NCBI GenBank assembly: GCA_963749535.1
Contig: CAVVNF010000026.1
Span: forward strand, 124,001-188,000
Length of the DNA stretch: 64,000 nucleotides
Direction of reading: 5' to 3'
Source: Chersky-299 sp963749535
GTDB lineage: Bacteria; Actinomycetota; Thermoleophilia; RBG-16-64-13
Under the pieces are notes generated by a model. The model did no database searches. It saw only the letters and a list, made by a program, of their open reading frames with translations, and was not told the origin of the DNA. A program made the translations under genes and the position numbers. The number at the start of each line of letters is the position of its first letter. Position 1 is the stretch's first letter. Positions 37,165 to 46,536 of the stretch are shown in pieces.

Positions 37165-38661
37165 ATGGTAGACAAACCGCAACAATCTAAGGATGAGGAG
37201 CAGGGCGGTCTACTCGAAGGCAAAGCAGTTAGCCGGCGCGATTTCCTGAAGATCGCCGGCATCGCGGGCGCGACCATCGGGGTCGGAGCAGGCCTGGGTG
37301 GCTTGGTGGCGGCCTGCGGCGGCACCACCACCACTACCACGGCCGCGACCACCGCGACCACCGCGGCGCCGGGGACGACGACCACCGCGGCTCCGAGCAG
37401 CTCCACGACGGTGACTTCTGCCGCGACCCAAGGGCGCGAGGTCAAGATCGGCAACCCGACGCCACAAACCGGCGTGCTGGCTAGCTTTGGTGCCTACGAA
37501 AAGTGGTCGACTGGTCTCAGCGCCAAGGTTCTGGGTGATGGGATCGTGCTTGGCGATGGTCAGATGCACAAGATCTCGATAATCCAGCAGGATACGCAGT
37601 CCGACTCCAACCGGACCGGCCAAGTCGCTGGAGACCTGATCACCAACCAGAAGGTGGACATGCTGGTGTGCTCCGGCACGCCGGACACCGATAACCCTTC
37701 GGCGGACCAGGCGGAAGCCCTGGGTTGCCCGATGCTGTTCACCAACAACCCCATAGAGGCCTTCATCTTCGGCCGGGGCCATACTATGGACACCGTCGAG
37801 AAATACGTCTACGGCATGGTCTTCGGGGTCCTTCAAGAAGTGATCATAGAGCCCCAGGCCTATTCCAAGGTCCCGACCAACAAGCATGTGGGCCTTCTTT
37901 TCGCCAACGACGCCGACGGCAACGCCTGGGCGCCCACGCTGCAGAAGGGGTTTACGGCTCAAGGCTACCAGGTGACGCTGCCGGACCTCTACCAGGACGG
38001 GACCGAGGACTACACGGCGCAGATCACGGCCTTCAAGAAGGATGCCTGCGAGATATGCGTAAGCTCGTCCAACCCGCCGGACTTCGTGAACTTCTTCAAG
38101 GGGGCCATACAGCAGCAGTACAAGCCCAAGCTGGTGTTCTGCGGCGGCAAAGCCTTCGGCGACTTTTCCTTCGCAAATTCCTTGGGCGACATGTCCATCG
38201 GTTTCATGGCTTGTTGGCTCCTCCATCGCACCTTCCCCTTCACGGACTCGCTAACGGGTATGACGGTCGCCCAACTCTGTGATCAATACGAAGCGGACAC
38301 CGGGATGCAATGGAGCGAGAATTGTGGCGTCCAAGCTAAGCTCAGCTGGGCCGTCGACGTGCTCAAGCGGGCCACAAACCTCGACGACAAACAGACAATC
38401 GTCGATGCCATCAAGACGACGAAGCTCGAGACGATTTACGGCCCCGTCGATATGACCGCGCCGGTGGACCAGACCGTCAAGACCAGTCGGCACATAACTC
38501 CGAACCTTTGTCTGATGGCGGATACAACCTCGCAGTGCGTGCGGGGCGCCGATGCGAAGCCGAACCCCGTCACCAAGTGGAAGTACGAGATGAATGTCGT
38601 GGCCTCGGATGACGTCCCCAACCTGCCGAGCTACCAGACGATCGAGCAGTACTACGCGTAG
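37165..38661 (+). CDS. Tat-exported lipoprotein, periplasmic branched-chain amino-acid-type binding protein
   Basis: 498 residues. The N-terminus has a twin-arginine motif SRRDFLK, a hydrophobic stretch (IAGIAGATIGVGAGLGGL) and a lipobox LVAAC, so it is probably folded before export and lipid-anchored. A Thr/Ala-rich linker of about 45 residues follows, then a type-I periplasmic-binding fold (VKIGNPTPQTGVLASFGAYEKW; DLITNQKVDMLVCSGTPDT). Family members bind amino acids, amides or aromatic compounds for ABC import. No ABC permease or ATPase gene is adjacent. Neighbours on both sides are degradative gene remnants. ATG 37165 has GGGGAGGG upstream. Confidence 0.85.
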   Translation: MVDKPQQSKDEEQGGLLEGKAVSRRDFLKIAGIAGATIGVGAGLGGLVAACGGTTTTTTAATTATTAAPGTTTTAAPSSSTTVTSAATQGREVKIGNPTPQTGVLASFGAYEKWSTGLSAKVLGDGIVLGDGQMHKISIIQQDTQSDSNRTGQVAGDLITNQKVDMLVCSGTPDTDNPSADQAEALGCPMLFTNNPIEAFIFGRGHTMDTVEKYVYGMVFGVLQEVIIEPQAYSKVPTNKHVGLLFANDADGNAWAPTLQKGFTAQGYQVTLPDLYQDGTEDYTAQITAFKKDACEICVSSSNPPDFVNFFKGAIQQQYKPKLVFCGGKAFGDFSFANSLGDMSIGFMACWLLHRTFPFTDSLTGMTVAQLCDQYEADTGMQWSENCGVQAKLSWAVDVLKRATNLDDKQTIVDAIKTTKLETIYGPVDMTAPVDQTVKTSRHITPNLCLMADTTSQCVRGADAKPNPVTKWKYEMNVVASDDVPNLPSYQTIEQYYA

Positions 38662-38675
38662 AGGGCGGGAAGCCG

Positions 38676-38707
38676 GCGGCGGGCACGGCTCCGGCCGTGC
38701 CCGCCGC
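38676..38707 (+). terminator. Hairpin terminator after the binding protein
   Basis: Perfect 14-bp GC-rich stem (38676-38689 with 38694-38707) and a TCCG loop, 14 bases past the stop. Confidence 0.8.
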
Positions 38708-38812
38708 GTCCGCGCCCCGGGCTCGCCCGGCTTTCTGCTCGAGATGTCGAGGTGCCCGACCCGCTCTCCGCGACGGCCCCATGTCGGCGGGCCTGGGCCC
38801 GGCAATGATTTA

Positions 38813-39102
38813 ATGCTGAGCGGCCACAAACAGGTCGCTCTGCTGGACCCGAATGTGCCGGAGGCCGTGGAGCACCTGAAGGCGCTTGGCGCGAGGATCG
38901 CGAGCTACAAGACGGTCGATCGATCCGGAGGACGTGGGGGGAGTTCGGCGTCGTGTTCATCGTAGACCACACCGGAGCGCTCATCGAAGTGCACGAGGCC
39001 AAAGAACGACCCCGACAGAAGAGGCGGCAGCTGACTACTTTTGAGGCCGTTTCTGGCACTGATAGCCTAGGGAGAAGCAAGCCGACGGCTTGCTTCTACT
39101 GA
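38813..39102 (+). pseudogene. VOC/glyoxalase-family C-terminal remnant
   Basis: From 38813 one frame reads SGHKQVALLDPNVPEAVEHL and LKALGARIASYKTVD, then fails at 38965. A second frame continues EFGVVFIVDHTGALIEVHEA and ends at 39102. Together these resemble the C-terminal half of a vicinal-oxygen-chelate domain, with the metal-ligand Glu in IEVHE. The N-terminal half is missing. Confidence 0.55.
39073..39097 (+). terminator. Hairpin terminator before the OYE-type reductase gene
   Basis: 11-bp stem AGAAGCAAGCC/GGCTTGCTTCT with a 3-base loop. It lies at the end of the VOC remnant and 60 bases before the reductase gene. Confidence 0.6.
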
Positions 39103-39157
39103 CTGTGGAACGCCTGAGTAGAAAGCATCTTGCTGCAAATAAAGGAGGAGGTGACCG

Positions 39158-41266
39158 GTGTCAGACGCATCCCCGTACAAGCGGGTGTTCGAACCCCTTC
39201 AGGTCAGGCAGGTGAGGTTCAGGAACCGCTTGGTGAAATCACCCCAAGACATGAATTTTGCCGACTTTGAAGATGGGACAATCACCAAGGAGCATCTCGA
39301 TTTTTACGGCGCGCTCGCAGGGGGTGGCGTCGGGGCAATAATCGTGGAGCAATCGATTGTCGACGAGCAGGGTGACCGCGACGGAACGATCTCCGTCTTC
39401 GACGATAGATTCCTTCCTGGAATGACCAAGCTGGCGGCCGCCGCTCATGAGCATGGCTGCCCAATCATCCTTCAGATAAACCACCTGGCTGCCTTTGCGC
39501 ACTTTCCGCCGAACGGGAGGCATCCAGACTTCGTGGCCGTGGCGCCATCGGCCCTCACGGAAGAGCAAAGACAACAGGTCTACCTCGGCATCCCTGCCCG
39601 TAGCCCACGCGCCCTGACGATTCCCGAGATCAAGAACATCGTGCAGCGGTTTGCCGAGGCGGCGGCGCGGGCGAAGAAGGCGGGATTCGACGGCGTAGAG
39701 CTGCATGGCGACCACTACTACTTGATCAACGCCTTCTTGTCGCGTGTCTATAACAAGCGTGAGGACGAGTACGGATGTGGGTCGCTAGAGAACAGGGCCC
39801 GTTTTCCGGTCGAGGTGATGCAAGCCTGCCGGGAGCGTGTGGGTGAAGACTTCATCGTGGGGATGAAGCTGAAAGGGGCCGAGTACGGTGATCCCTTGGG
39901 GACGACGATCGACGAGGCCAAAGAATTCGCCAAGATGCTTGAGGCGGCCGGTGCAGACTATTTCAACATCACCGTTGACGGCTACTTTGACCGCTCGGGC
40001 GAGCCCGGCCACTGGCGAGTGATCATCCCTGAGCAGATGTTCTATCCGGAGCCTCCTAGCCCGCTTGACAAAGATCTCGAAGGCATGCGCGAGTCTCCTG
40101 CTTTTGCCGTGCTGCCCGCGGCCACGGCCATCAAGAAGGTGGTCTCGGTGCCTGTGGGAGCAGTGGGGGGCATGGATGCCCAAGTGGGCGAAAAGGCGCT
40201 CGAAGACGGGAAGCTGGATTTCATTATCATGGGAAGGCGACTGTTGTCCGACCCTGAGTACCCGTCCAAGCTGGGTGCCGGGAAAGAGGACGAGATTCGG
40301 CCGTGTATTCGTTGCATCACCTGCGAAACGAGAATGGTCGAGTATGAAGGTCTGCGCTGTGCGGTCAACGCCTCGATTGGTCGGGGGTGTGAGACAAAGT
40401 TTCAGCCCGCCGACGGGCCCAAACAGGTCGTGGTTGTTGGCGGGGGACCCGCTGGTCTCGAGGCCGCGAGGGTTATGGCTCTTCGGGGGCACGAGGTAAG
40501 TCTGTACGAGAAGGAGCCGTATCTGGGCGGCCTCGTCAACATGGCGGCTCTCGTCCGGGGAACCGAAGTGTTTCTACTCCCGGATCTTGTCGACTACTAC
40601 AAGCGGGAGATGAGAAGGCTGGGGGTCAAGGTCAACCTCAGCGAGGAATTCTCGTCTACTACCGCCGCCAAGTTGAAACCCGATGTTATTGTTGTGGCTT
40701 CCGGGGGCATGTCCGACACGCTCGATATCCCGGGCATGGAGCGGAAGAACGTGATCTCGAGCGCCGAACTCAGAGAAAAGGCGAACTCAGCCTTGAGGCT
40801 GCTGGGCCCCAAGATGCTCGGCCGGGTTACGAAGATGTGGCTGCCGGTGGGTAAAACAGTCGCGATCATCGGGGGCGGTATACAGGGGTGTGAGACGGCG
40901 GAGTTCTTGGCCAAGCGGGGCAGAAAAGTGACCATTGCTGAAGCGACCGACCAGGTAGGGATGGAGATACCTCTTCTTCAGCGCATCCTGCTCATGCCCT
41001 GGTTTGCCAAGAAAGGCGTGGAGATTCTGATCAAGGTGGAGTTCAAAGAGATCAATGATGGGGGCCTGGTGGTCAGGACGGACGGGCAGAACAGGACTAT
41101 TCCGGCGGACACCGTGATTGTCGCTCTCCCTCTTAAGCCAAACAACCAAGTGTACGAGTCACTCAAAGCGGCAGCTCCGGATGTCCGGATGATCGGTGAC
41201 TGCCGCAGTCCCGGGCTGATAATAGACGCGGTCGCGGCTGGCTTCGAATTGGGGCGCGCCATCTAA
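39158..41266 (+). CDS. NADH:flavin oxidoreductase/2,4-dienoyl-CoA reductase-type enzyme
   Basis: 702 residues in the FadH/trimethylamine-dehydrogenase layout: an N-terminal FMN TIM barrel of about 370 residues (FRNRLVKSPQDMNFAD; GFDGVELHGDHYYLINAFLS; IIMGRRLLSDPEYPSKL), an iron-sulfur cluster region (CIRCITC...CAVNA), and a C-terminal FAD/NAD(P)-binding module (VVVVGGGPAGLEAARVMALRG; VAIIGGGIQGCETAEFLAKRG). It probably reduces an enoyl or cyclic enone substrate. GTG start with AAAGGAGGAGG upstream. The cysteine spacing, C-x2-C-x2-C, differs from the usual C-x2-C-x3-C. Confidence 0.88.
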   Translation: MSDASPYKRVFEPLQVRQVRFRNRLVKSPQDMNFADFEDGTITKEHLDFYGALAGGGVGAIIVEQSIVDEQGDRDGTISVFDDRFLPGMTKLAAAAHEHGCPIILQINHLAAFAHFPPNGRHPDFVAVAPSALTEEQRQQVYLGIPARSPRALTIPEIKNIVQRFAEAAARAKKAGFDGVELHGDHYYLINAFLSRVYNKREDEYGCGSLENRARFPVEVMQACRERVGEDFIVGMKLKGAEYGDPLGTTIDEAKEFAKMLEAAGADYFNITVDGYFDRSGEPGHWRVIIPEQMFYPEPPSPLDKDLEGMRESPAFAVLPAATAIKKVVSVPVGAVGGMDAQVGEKALEDGKLDFIIMGRRLLSDPEYPSKLGAGKEDEIRPCIRCITCETRMVEYEGLRCAVNASIGRGCETKFQPADGPKQVVVVGGGPAGLEAARVMALRGHEVSLYEKEPYLGGLVNMAALVRGTEVFLLPDLVDYYKREMRRLGVKVNLSEEFSSTTAAKLKPDVIVVASGGMSDTLDIPGMERKNVISSAELREKANSALRLLGPKMLGRVTKMWLPVGKTVAIIGGGIQGCETAEFLAKRGRKVTIAEATDQVGMEIPLLQRILLMPWFAKKGVEILIKVEFKEINDGGLVVRTDGQNRTIPADTVIVALPLKPNNQVYESLKAAAPDVRMIGDCRSPGLIIDAVAAGFELGRAI

Positions 41267-41417
41267 TCCGCGAGTGGCTTCGTTCAGGGCGTCGCTGCTT
41301 CTTACGCCGCCCATAAGGTAGTTCGATGACCCGGCGGTAGATGCGAGTGGTGTAGTTGCGACTCGCAGCGGTACCCGGGCGGTGCGCCCAATAGGCATGC
41401 GGACCGGCGCACAGCGA

Positions 41418-41451
41418 AAAGGGGCGCCCAGCTTGCGCCGGACGCCCCTTT
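41418..41451 (-). terminator. Terminator after glnA (possibly bidirectional)
   Basis: AAAGGGGCG (41418-41426) pairs with CGCCCCTTT (41443-41451). On the minus strand the stem is followed by TTTT, 50 bases beyond the glnA stop. It could also end the convergent reductase transcript. Confidence 0.75.
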
Positions 41452-41500
41452 CTGTCTGTCATGCCCCGGTGACGCGGGTTACCAGGGGCAGCTGAACAGT

Positions 41501-42834
41501 CTAGAGGATAGGTAAATAGTGGCTGATCTCGTAGGGAGTGACGAGCGCTTTGTACTCGTCCCACTCAGCCCATTTGTTGCGGATGAGGTAGTCGCAGACG
41601 TGGTCGCCCAGGGCACCGCGTACGAAGTCCGACTTCTCGAATTCGCAGATGGCCTGGAAGAGGTCTTCGGGCAGCGAGGTGATGCCCGCCTTGTTCCGCT
41701 CGTCTTCGGTCATCTCATAGATGTTGTTGCTCGCTTCCGGCGCGAGTTGCATCCCCTTCTCGATACCATCCAGGCCGGCGGCCAGCATGGCGGCGAAGGC
41801 AAGGTACGGGTTGCACGCGGGGTCTGGGTTGCGTAGCTCTACCCGGGTGGCGTTCTCTTTGCCCGGCTTGTACAGCGGGACCCGCACCATGGCGGAACGG
41901 TTGCGGCGCGACCAGCATACGTACACGGGAGCTTCGTAGCCGGGGACCAGACCTCTTGTACGAGTTGATCCACTGGTTGGTGACCAGGCACATCTCCTTC
42001 ACGTGCGCGAGGAGGCCCGCCACGTACGACTTGCCGATGGCGGATAGGTTGTACTCGTCGCTCGCATCGAAGAAGGCGTTCCGGCCGTTCTTGAAGAGCG
42101 ACTGGTGCACGTGCATCCCGGAGCCGTTGACGCCGAACATCGGCTTCGGCATGAAGGTCGCGTAGACGCCTTTGGATTGTGCGATCTCTTTTACGGTGAG
42201 CCGATAGGTCATGACCTGGTCGGCCATGGTCAGCGCGTCCGTGTAGCGCAGGTCGATCTCGTGCTGGGACGGGGCCACCTCGTGGTGCGAGTACTCGACC
42301 GGGATGCCCAGAGCATGCAGCGCGTTGATGGTGTCACGGCGCAGGTCGGTGCCGGCATCAAGCGTGGTGAGGTCGAAATACCCGCCCTGGTCGAGCACCT
42401 CGGTGCCGCAGGCTGTCCTGGAAGTAGAAGAACTCGAGCTCCGGGCCGACGTACATGGTGTAGCCCAGGTCTTCGGCTTTCTTGACGACCTTCTTGAGAA
42501 CGTTGCGCGGGTCGCCGTCGTAGGCATCGCCGTTGGGCTGCTTGATGTCGCAGAACATGCGCGCGGTGCCACCCGCGCCCGCCCGCCAGGGGAGCAGCGC
42601 GAAGGTGGCGGGATCGGGCCAGGCCACCATGTCGGACTCTTCGATGCGGGCAAAGCCCTCGATCGATGAACCGTCAAAGCCCATGCCTTCGTCGAAGGCG
42701 CCCTCTAGTTCTGCCGGGGTCACCGCGAAGCTTTTGAGGAAACCAAGGACGTCGGTGAACCAAAACCTCACGAACTTGATCTGCTTGTCCTCGACGATGC
42801 GAAGAACGTCCTCTTTGGTCAGTTTCTCCCCCAT
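41501..42834 (-). CDS. glnA: Glutamine synthetase type I, two frameshifts
   Basis: About 444 residues when joined; breaks near 42413 and 41955. Blocks in order: VRFWFTDVLGFLKSFAV, EGMGFDGSSIEGFARIEESD, GYTMYVGPELEFFYF, EVLDQGGYFDLTTLDA, YSHHEVAPSQHEIDLRY, MFGVNGSGMHVHQSL, CWSRRNRSAMVRVP and VELRNPDPACNPYLAFAAML. It makes glutamine from glutamate, ammonium and ATP. The C-terminal region lacks the adenylylation-type Tyr motif and its length fits the GSI-alpha form. Each break is a one-base change within otherwise conserved sequence, so it is likely a sequencing error. Last gene of the glutamate synthase operon; AAGGAG precedes ATG 42834. Confidence 0.93.
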
Positions 42835-42871
42835 CGGCTGCTCCTTTCAGGGTAAGTGGGGATTTCCATCA

Positions 42872-43744
42872 CTAGTAGACATACAGTCTGCCGTATGGCC
42901 GCGAGGTATAGGGGTAGACCTTGACAAAGGGCTTGTCAAGTACATTCCCAGGATCGATCTCCATCACCACACAATAGTCGTTGACGATCTCTTGGATCCT
43001 TGCCCAGTCGGCGTCCGTGGGAGGGGCCGTGCGCACTTCCTTGCCGAGCTGATGTTCGGCCACTTCTCCCCGTAGGTACATGACGCCGGCATGCATCCCG
43101 GTGCCGACGTAAGAGCCTACCACAGGTCCCTCGTCGTCCCCCAAGCCCAGCACGACGATCTCGCCACCCGCCATGTACTCGCCGAGGTAGTCGCGGGCGT
43201 GCTCGCCCACCACGATCAGCGGCTTCCGCTCCCCGAACGCCTTCATGTGGATGCCCACTCGATAGCCCACGCTTCCACGCACGTAGACGCTGCCCCCGCG
43301 CATGCCGTACCCGAGCACGTCACCGGCGTCGCCGTTGACGACTACCAGTCCCGAGTTCATGGTGTTGGCCACGCCGTCCTGGGCGTTGTCGTTGACGATC
43401 AGAGTGGGGCCGTTCATGAACGCGGCCAGGTCGTTGCCCGGCACGCCGTTGATCACCACCGTGACTCCCCGGTACGTGAGACCGGTGCCGATGTAGCGCT
43501 GGCCGATGACGTTGTCTAGAACGACACGCGTCGCACCGGCTTCGATCTCCTCGCGGACCTGCTCGTTGAGCGTCTTGTAGTACACGCCCTTGCCATCGAT
43601 GAAGGCCACGGGGCCCTCCCGCCGCGAGGGGCCACGGTTCGTCCCGGGCTGCCCGGCGGTGGTCCGTGCCGGCTCGATGCCGGTGGGCCCTCTCCGGGCT
43701 GGGCCGGTAGGCACGTTCCTTGCGGCTGAGGAGTCAGTGGTCAT
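42872..43744 (-). CDS. Glutamate synthase GXGXG-domain subunit (archaeal-type, GltB C-terminal part)
   Basis: About 290 residues forming the right-handed beta-helix that is the C-terminal domain of large GltB proteins: RGVTVVINGVPGNDLAAFM, NTMNSGLVVVNGDAGDVLG, GGSVYVRGSVGYRVGIHMK and GGEIVVLGLG. In split, archaeal-type glutamate synthases this domain is a separate polypeptide. ATG 43744 is taken as start; a TTG at 43756 is possible. An N-terminal Ala/Pro/Arg-rich stretch of about 40 residues precedes the domain. It sits between the FMN subunit gene and glnA. Related domains also occur in formylmethanofuran dehydrogenase and methylamine-glutamate synthase. Confidence 0.88.
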   Translation of the reverse strand: MTTDSSAARNVPTGPARRGPTGIEPARTTAGQPGTNRGPSRREGPVAFIDGKGVYYKTLNEQVREEIEAGATRVVLDNVIGQRYIGTGLTYRGVTVVINGVPGNDLAAFMNGPTLIVNDNAQDGVANTMNSGLVVVNGDAGDVLGYGMRGGSVYVRGSVGYRVGIHMKAFGERKPLIVVGEHARDYLGEYMAGGEIVVLGLGDDEGPVVGSYVGTGMHAGVMYLRGEVAEHQLGKEVRTAPPTDADWARIQEIVNDYCVVMEIDPGNVLDKPFVKVYPYTSRPYGRLYVY

Positions 43745-43759
43745 GACGCTTCCCAAGGT

Positions 43760-45304
43760 TCACAGGCCTGCGGGTTTCACGCCGAGGATGTCCAGTGTGC
43801 TCGTGTCGAGACCAAGCCCGCGCAGACGCTCCCGGCTTCCCCGCAAGCTCTCGATGGCGTTCACGCCCAGAGCACCCAGCACCTCCGCGATCTCGTGTGT
43901 CCAGGCGGTCACAAGGTTCACCACCTGGGAGGCGCCCCATTCCGGGTCCAGCCGGCGCGTGAGCTCCTGCCGCTGGGTACAGATGCCCCAGGAGCAGCAT
44001 CCCGTGTGGCACCTTTGGCACACGTGGCAGCCCAGCGCTACCAAGGCGGCCGTGCCTATGGCACACGCATCCGCGCCGAGGGCGATGGCCTTGGCTACGT
44101 CCGCCGAGCTGCGGATACCACCCGCGGCGACGATGGACGCCCGGTTGCGGATGCCCTCGTCGCGCAGTCTCTGGTCGACGGTGGCAATGGCTATTTCCAG
44201 CGGGATGCCCACGTTGTCGCGGATGATCGTCGGCGCCGCACCCGTGCCGCCGCGGAAACCGTCCAGATAGACGATGTCGGCTCCGGCTCTGACCACCCCT
44301 GAAGCGATAGCGGCGATGTTGTGAACGGCAGCGATCTTGACCGATATAGGCTTGTAGCCGGTCGCTTCCTTTAGGGCATAGATGAGTTGGCGCAGATCCT
44401 CGATGGAGTAGATGTCATGGTGCGGAGCCGGGGATAAAGCGTCGGTGCCTTGTGGGATCATCCGCGTTATGGACACCTCGTAGTCGATCTTCTCGCCCGG
44501 CAGGTGCCCTCCGATACCCGGCTTCGCTCCCTGGCCGATCTTGATCTCCACTGCCGCGCCGGCCTGGAGGTAGTCCGCGTCCACGCCGAACCGTCCCGAG
44601 GCGCACTGCACGATGATGTTGTCCTCATAGGGCTTCAGGTCCGCGTGGAGGCCGCCTTCGCCCGTGTTCATGAAGGTGCCGAGAGTCTTGGCAGCCATCG
44701 CCAGCGACCGGTGCACGTTGAGCGAGACCGAGCCGTAGCTCATTCCCCCGAACATGATGGGAGTCTCAAGCTGAAGTTGACGGTCAAGTTCCGTGAGGAG
44801 GAGCGGGTCGCCGCCCAGTCCGGAGCCGCCGGCCGCTCCCTCATCGCCGGTGCCGATCTCGAGGAAATCCGGCTTGCGGCCCAGGAACGTCCGCATCTCC
44901 ATGGGCTCCCGCAGCGGGTCGATAGACGGATTGGTCACCTGGCAGGCGTCAAGGAGCAAGTGGTCGAAGATGCGCAAATAAGGGCGGTCGTTCCCCATGC
45001 CGGTGAGCTGCACGCCACCGGTCTCGGCCTGGCGCCAGATGGCTTTGATGAGCTCCGGCTGCATGCTGTCGGAGTACTTGAAGGCCAGGTCGTTCTTCTT
45101 GATGGTGATCGCCCCAGCGGGGCAGAAGGTGACGCACCGGTGGCAGGCCGCACACTTGGTGTGGTCAGGTACCGGCCGCTTCTCGGCCTCGTCGAAACGG
45201 TAGACGTTCCAACCGCACTGCTGGACGCAACGGCCGCACTGTTGGCAGGCATCGCGATCGATGACGACCTTGAATTCCGCGGGGATAAGCGTGGTGCAGG
45301 CCAT
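43760..45304 (-). CDS. gltB: Glutamate synthase FMN-domain subunit with two [4Fe-4S] ferredoxin motifs
   Basis: About 514 residues. The N-terminus has two ferredoxin clusters, CQQCGRCVQQC and CAACHRCVTFCPAGAI. The rest is the FMN TIM-barrel synthase domain: PIMFGGMSYGSVSLNVH, NTGEGGLH, IKIGQGAKPGIGGHLPG, VSITRMIPQGTDALSP, SVKIAAVHNIAAIASGVVRAG split as SVKIAAV and ADIVYLDGFRGGTGAAP, then the 3Fe-4S Cys region GCHVCQRCHTGCCSWGIC. It reductively converts 2-oxoglutarate and glutamine-derived ammonia to glutamate. The start ATG 45304 overlaps the TGA of the amidotransferase gene. Methylamine-glutamate synthase is the main alternative. Confidence 0.9.
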   Translation of the reverse strand: MACTTLIPAEFKVVIDRDACQQCGRCVQQCGWNVYRFDEAEKRPVPDHTKCAACHRCVTFCPAGAITIKKNDLAFKYSDSMQPELIKAIWRQAETGGVQLTGMGNDRPYLRIFDHLLLDACQVTNPSIDPLREPMEMRTFLGRKPDFLEIGTGDEGAAGGSGLGGDPLLLTELDRQLQLETPIMFGGMSYGSVSLNVHRSLAMAAKTLGTFMNTGEGGLHADLKPYEDNIIVQCASGRFGVDADYLQAGAAVEIKIGQGAKPGIGGHLPGEKIDYEVSITRMIPQGTDALSPAPHHDIYSIEDLRQLIYALKEATGYKPISVKIAAVHNIAAIASGVVRAGADIVYLDGFRGGTGAAPTIIRDNVGIPLEIAIATVDQRLRDEGIRNRASIVAAGGIRSSADVAKAIALGADACAIGTAALVALGCHVCQRCHTGCCSWGICTQRQELTRRLDPEWGASQVVNLVTAWTHEIAEVLGALGVNAIESLRGSRERLRGLGLDTSTLDILGVKPAGL

Positions 45305-46536
45305 CACGCCACCTCTTGCACGTCTTGGCGCCGGCCGTCGCCGCCGGCCTTGGCGTCCGGGCTCACCCTCGCTACCACCGGCTCACCGGCGCGCGGCATC
45401 CAGCTTTCTTCGGGGTGCGCGCAGATCTCGCGGATGGCCGATTCTTCGCTGGCCACATAGACGATGACGCCGTCACGGGCTGCGACCAGCGGACGCAACT
45501 TGATGCGGTCATTGAGGGCCACCATACCATCGGACATGCCCAAAACAACCGCGAAGGGGCCGTTGAGGAGCGCGGGCCCGTAGACCATCCGGAGGGCCGT
45601 GAACAGCTGGCGCTGCTCGGGAGCCATGAGGTCGATATCCTTCCAGAAGGGGCTTGCTAAAGCCTTGCAGGCCATCTCCACGGGCAGCTTGTGTCGACGC
45701 AGCATGAGGTCGAACAGATAGGTGACCACCTCGGTATCGGTCTGGAGCGAGCATTTGTAGCCGAACATCTCCAGGTACCGCCGGTTGATGCCGTACGAGC
45801 TGATCTCGCCGTTGTGGACGATGGAATAGTCGAGCAGTGCGAAAGGGTGCGCGCCGCCCCACCAGCCCGGGGTGTTGGTGGGAAACCGGCCGTGGCCGGT
45901 CCAAGTCCAGCCCTTGTACTCGTCGATGCGGAAGAACTCCCCGATCTCCTCCGGGAAGCCGACTCCCTTGAACACTCCCATGTTCTTGCCCGAAGAGGCG
46001 ACGAAAGCGCCGTCGATGAAGGTGTTGATGTCCATCACCGAATGGACCACATAGTCCTCGGGAGTGAGTTGCGTCTCGCGCAGGCGTTCCTCGGCGATAT
46101 CCAAGAAGTACCGCCAGAGGACGGGCTCGCCCTCGATACCTCTGATGGGCTTGGTGGGGATCGGCTCCTCTTGGACGATGAGGAAGTTCCGTCCAAGGTA
46201 GTACTCGGTGTCTTCCTTGGCGATCTCGTCGTTGAACAGCAGGTGAAAGCAGAAACAGTCGGCCAACTCGGGATAGATGCCATAGCCGGCGAAGCCGCCG
46301 CCGAGCCCATTGCCGCGGTCGTGCATGGAAGCCATGCTCCGGAGCGCGAGTTCGCCACTCATGCGCCGCCCGGACTGGTCGCAAACGCCCATCAGTCCGC
46401 AGCCGCCTAGGATGCGTTGACCGGCTTCCTCGCGGTAGGCCTCCCGCCCGCCGAACTGCCGTTTGCGCATCCCCGGCTCGCGCAAGCCTGAGTAGAGGTC
46501 GCCGGCCTCGCGCGCGTCACGCGCTCGGTCGTTCAC
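45304..46536 (-). CDS. Glutamate synthase amidotransferase subunit (class II GATase)
   Basis: About 410 residues from GTG 46536, which overlaps the upstream stop (GTGA); ATG 46470 is the start most family members would suggest. The catalytic N-terminal Cys is in GGCGLMGVCDQSG, so 20-45 residues must be removed to expose it. Other blocks: HDRGNGLGGGFAGYGIYPE, HGRFPTNTPGWWGGAHPF and HNGEISSYGINRRYLEMFG (glutamine-binding). It hydrolyses glutamine and channels ammonia to the FMN subunit. The frame extends further upstream, but that part overlaps the HdrBC-like gene and is not homologous to anything. Confidence 0.88.
   Translation of the reverse strand: MNDRARDAREAGDLYSGLREPGMRKRQFGGREAYREEAGQRILGGCGLMGVCDQSGRRMSGELALRSMASMHDRGNGLGGGFAGYGIYPELADCFCFHLLFNDEIAKEDTEYYLGRNFLIVQEEPIPTKPIRGIEGEPVLWRYFLDIAEERLRETQLTPEDYVVHSVMDINTFIDGAFVASSGKNMGVFKGVGFPEEIGEFFRIDEYKGWTWTGHGRFPTNTPGWWGGAHPFALLDYSIVHNGEISSYGINRRYLEMFGYKCSLQTDTEVVTYLFDLMLRRHKLPVEMACKALASPFWKDIDLMAPEQRQLFTALRMVYGPALLNGPFAVVLGMSDGMVALNDRIKLRPLVAARDGVIVYVASEESAIREICAHPEESWMPRAGEPVVARVSPDAKAGGDGRRQDVQEVA

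Noticed and set aside
41953..41961. GTACAAGAG-type string within glnA
   Set aside because: It encodes the conserved Ser-Tyr-Lys-Arg segment, so it is explained by coding and not counted as an operator; it does lower the weight of the motif elsewhere.
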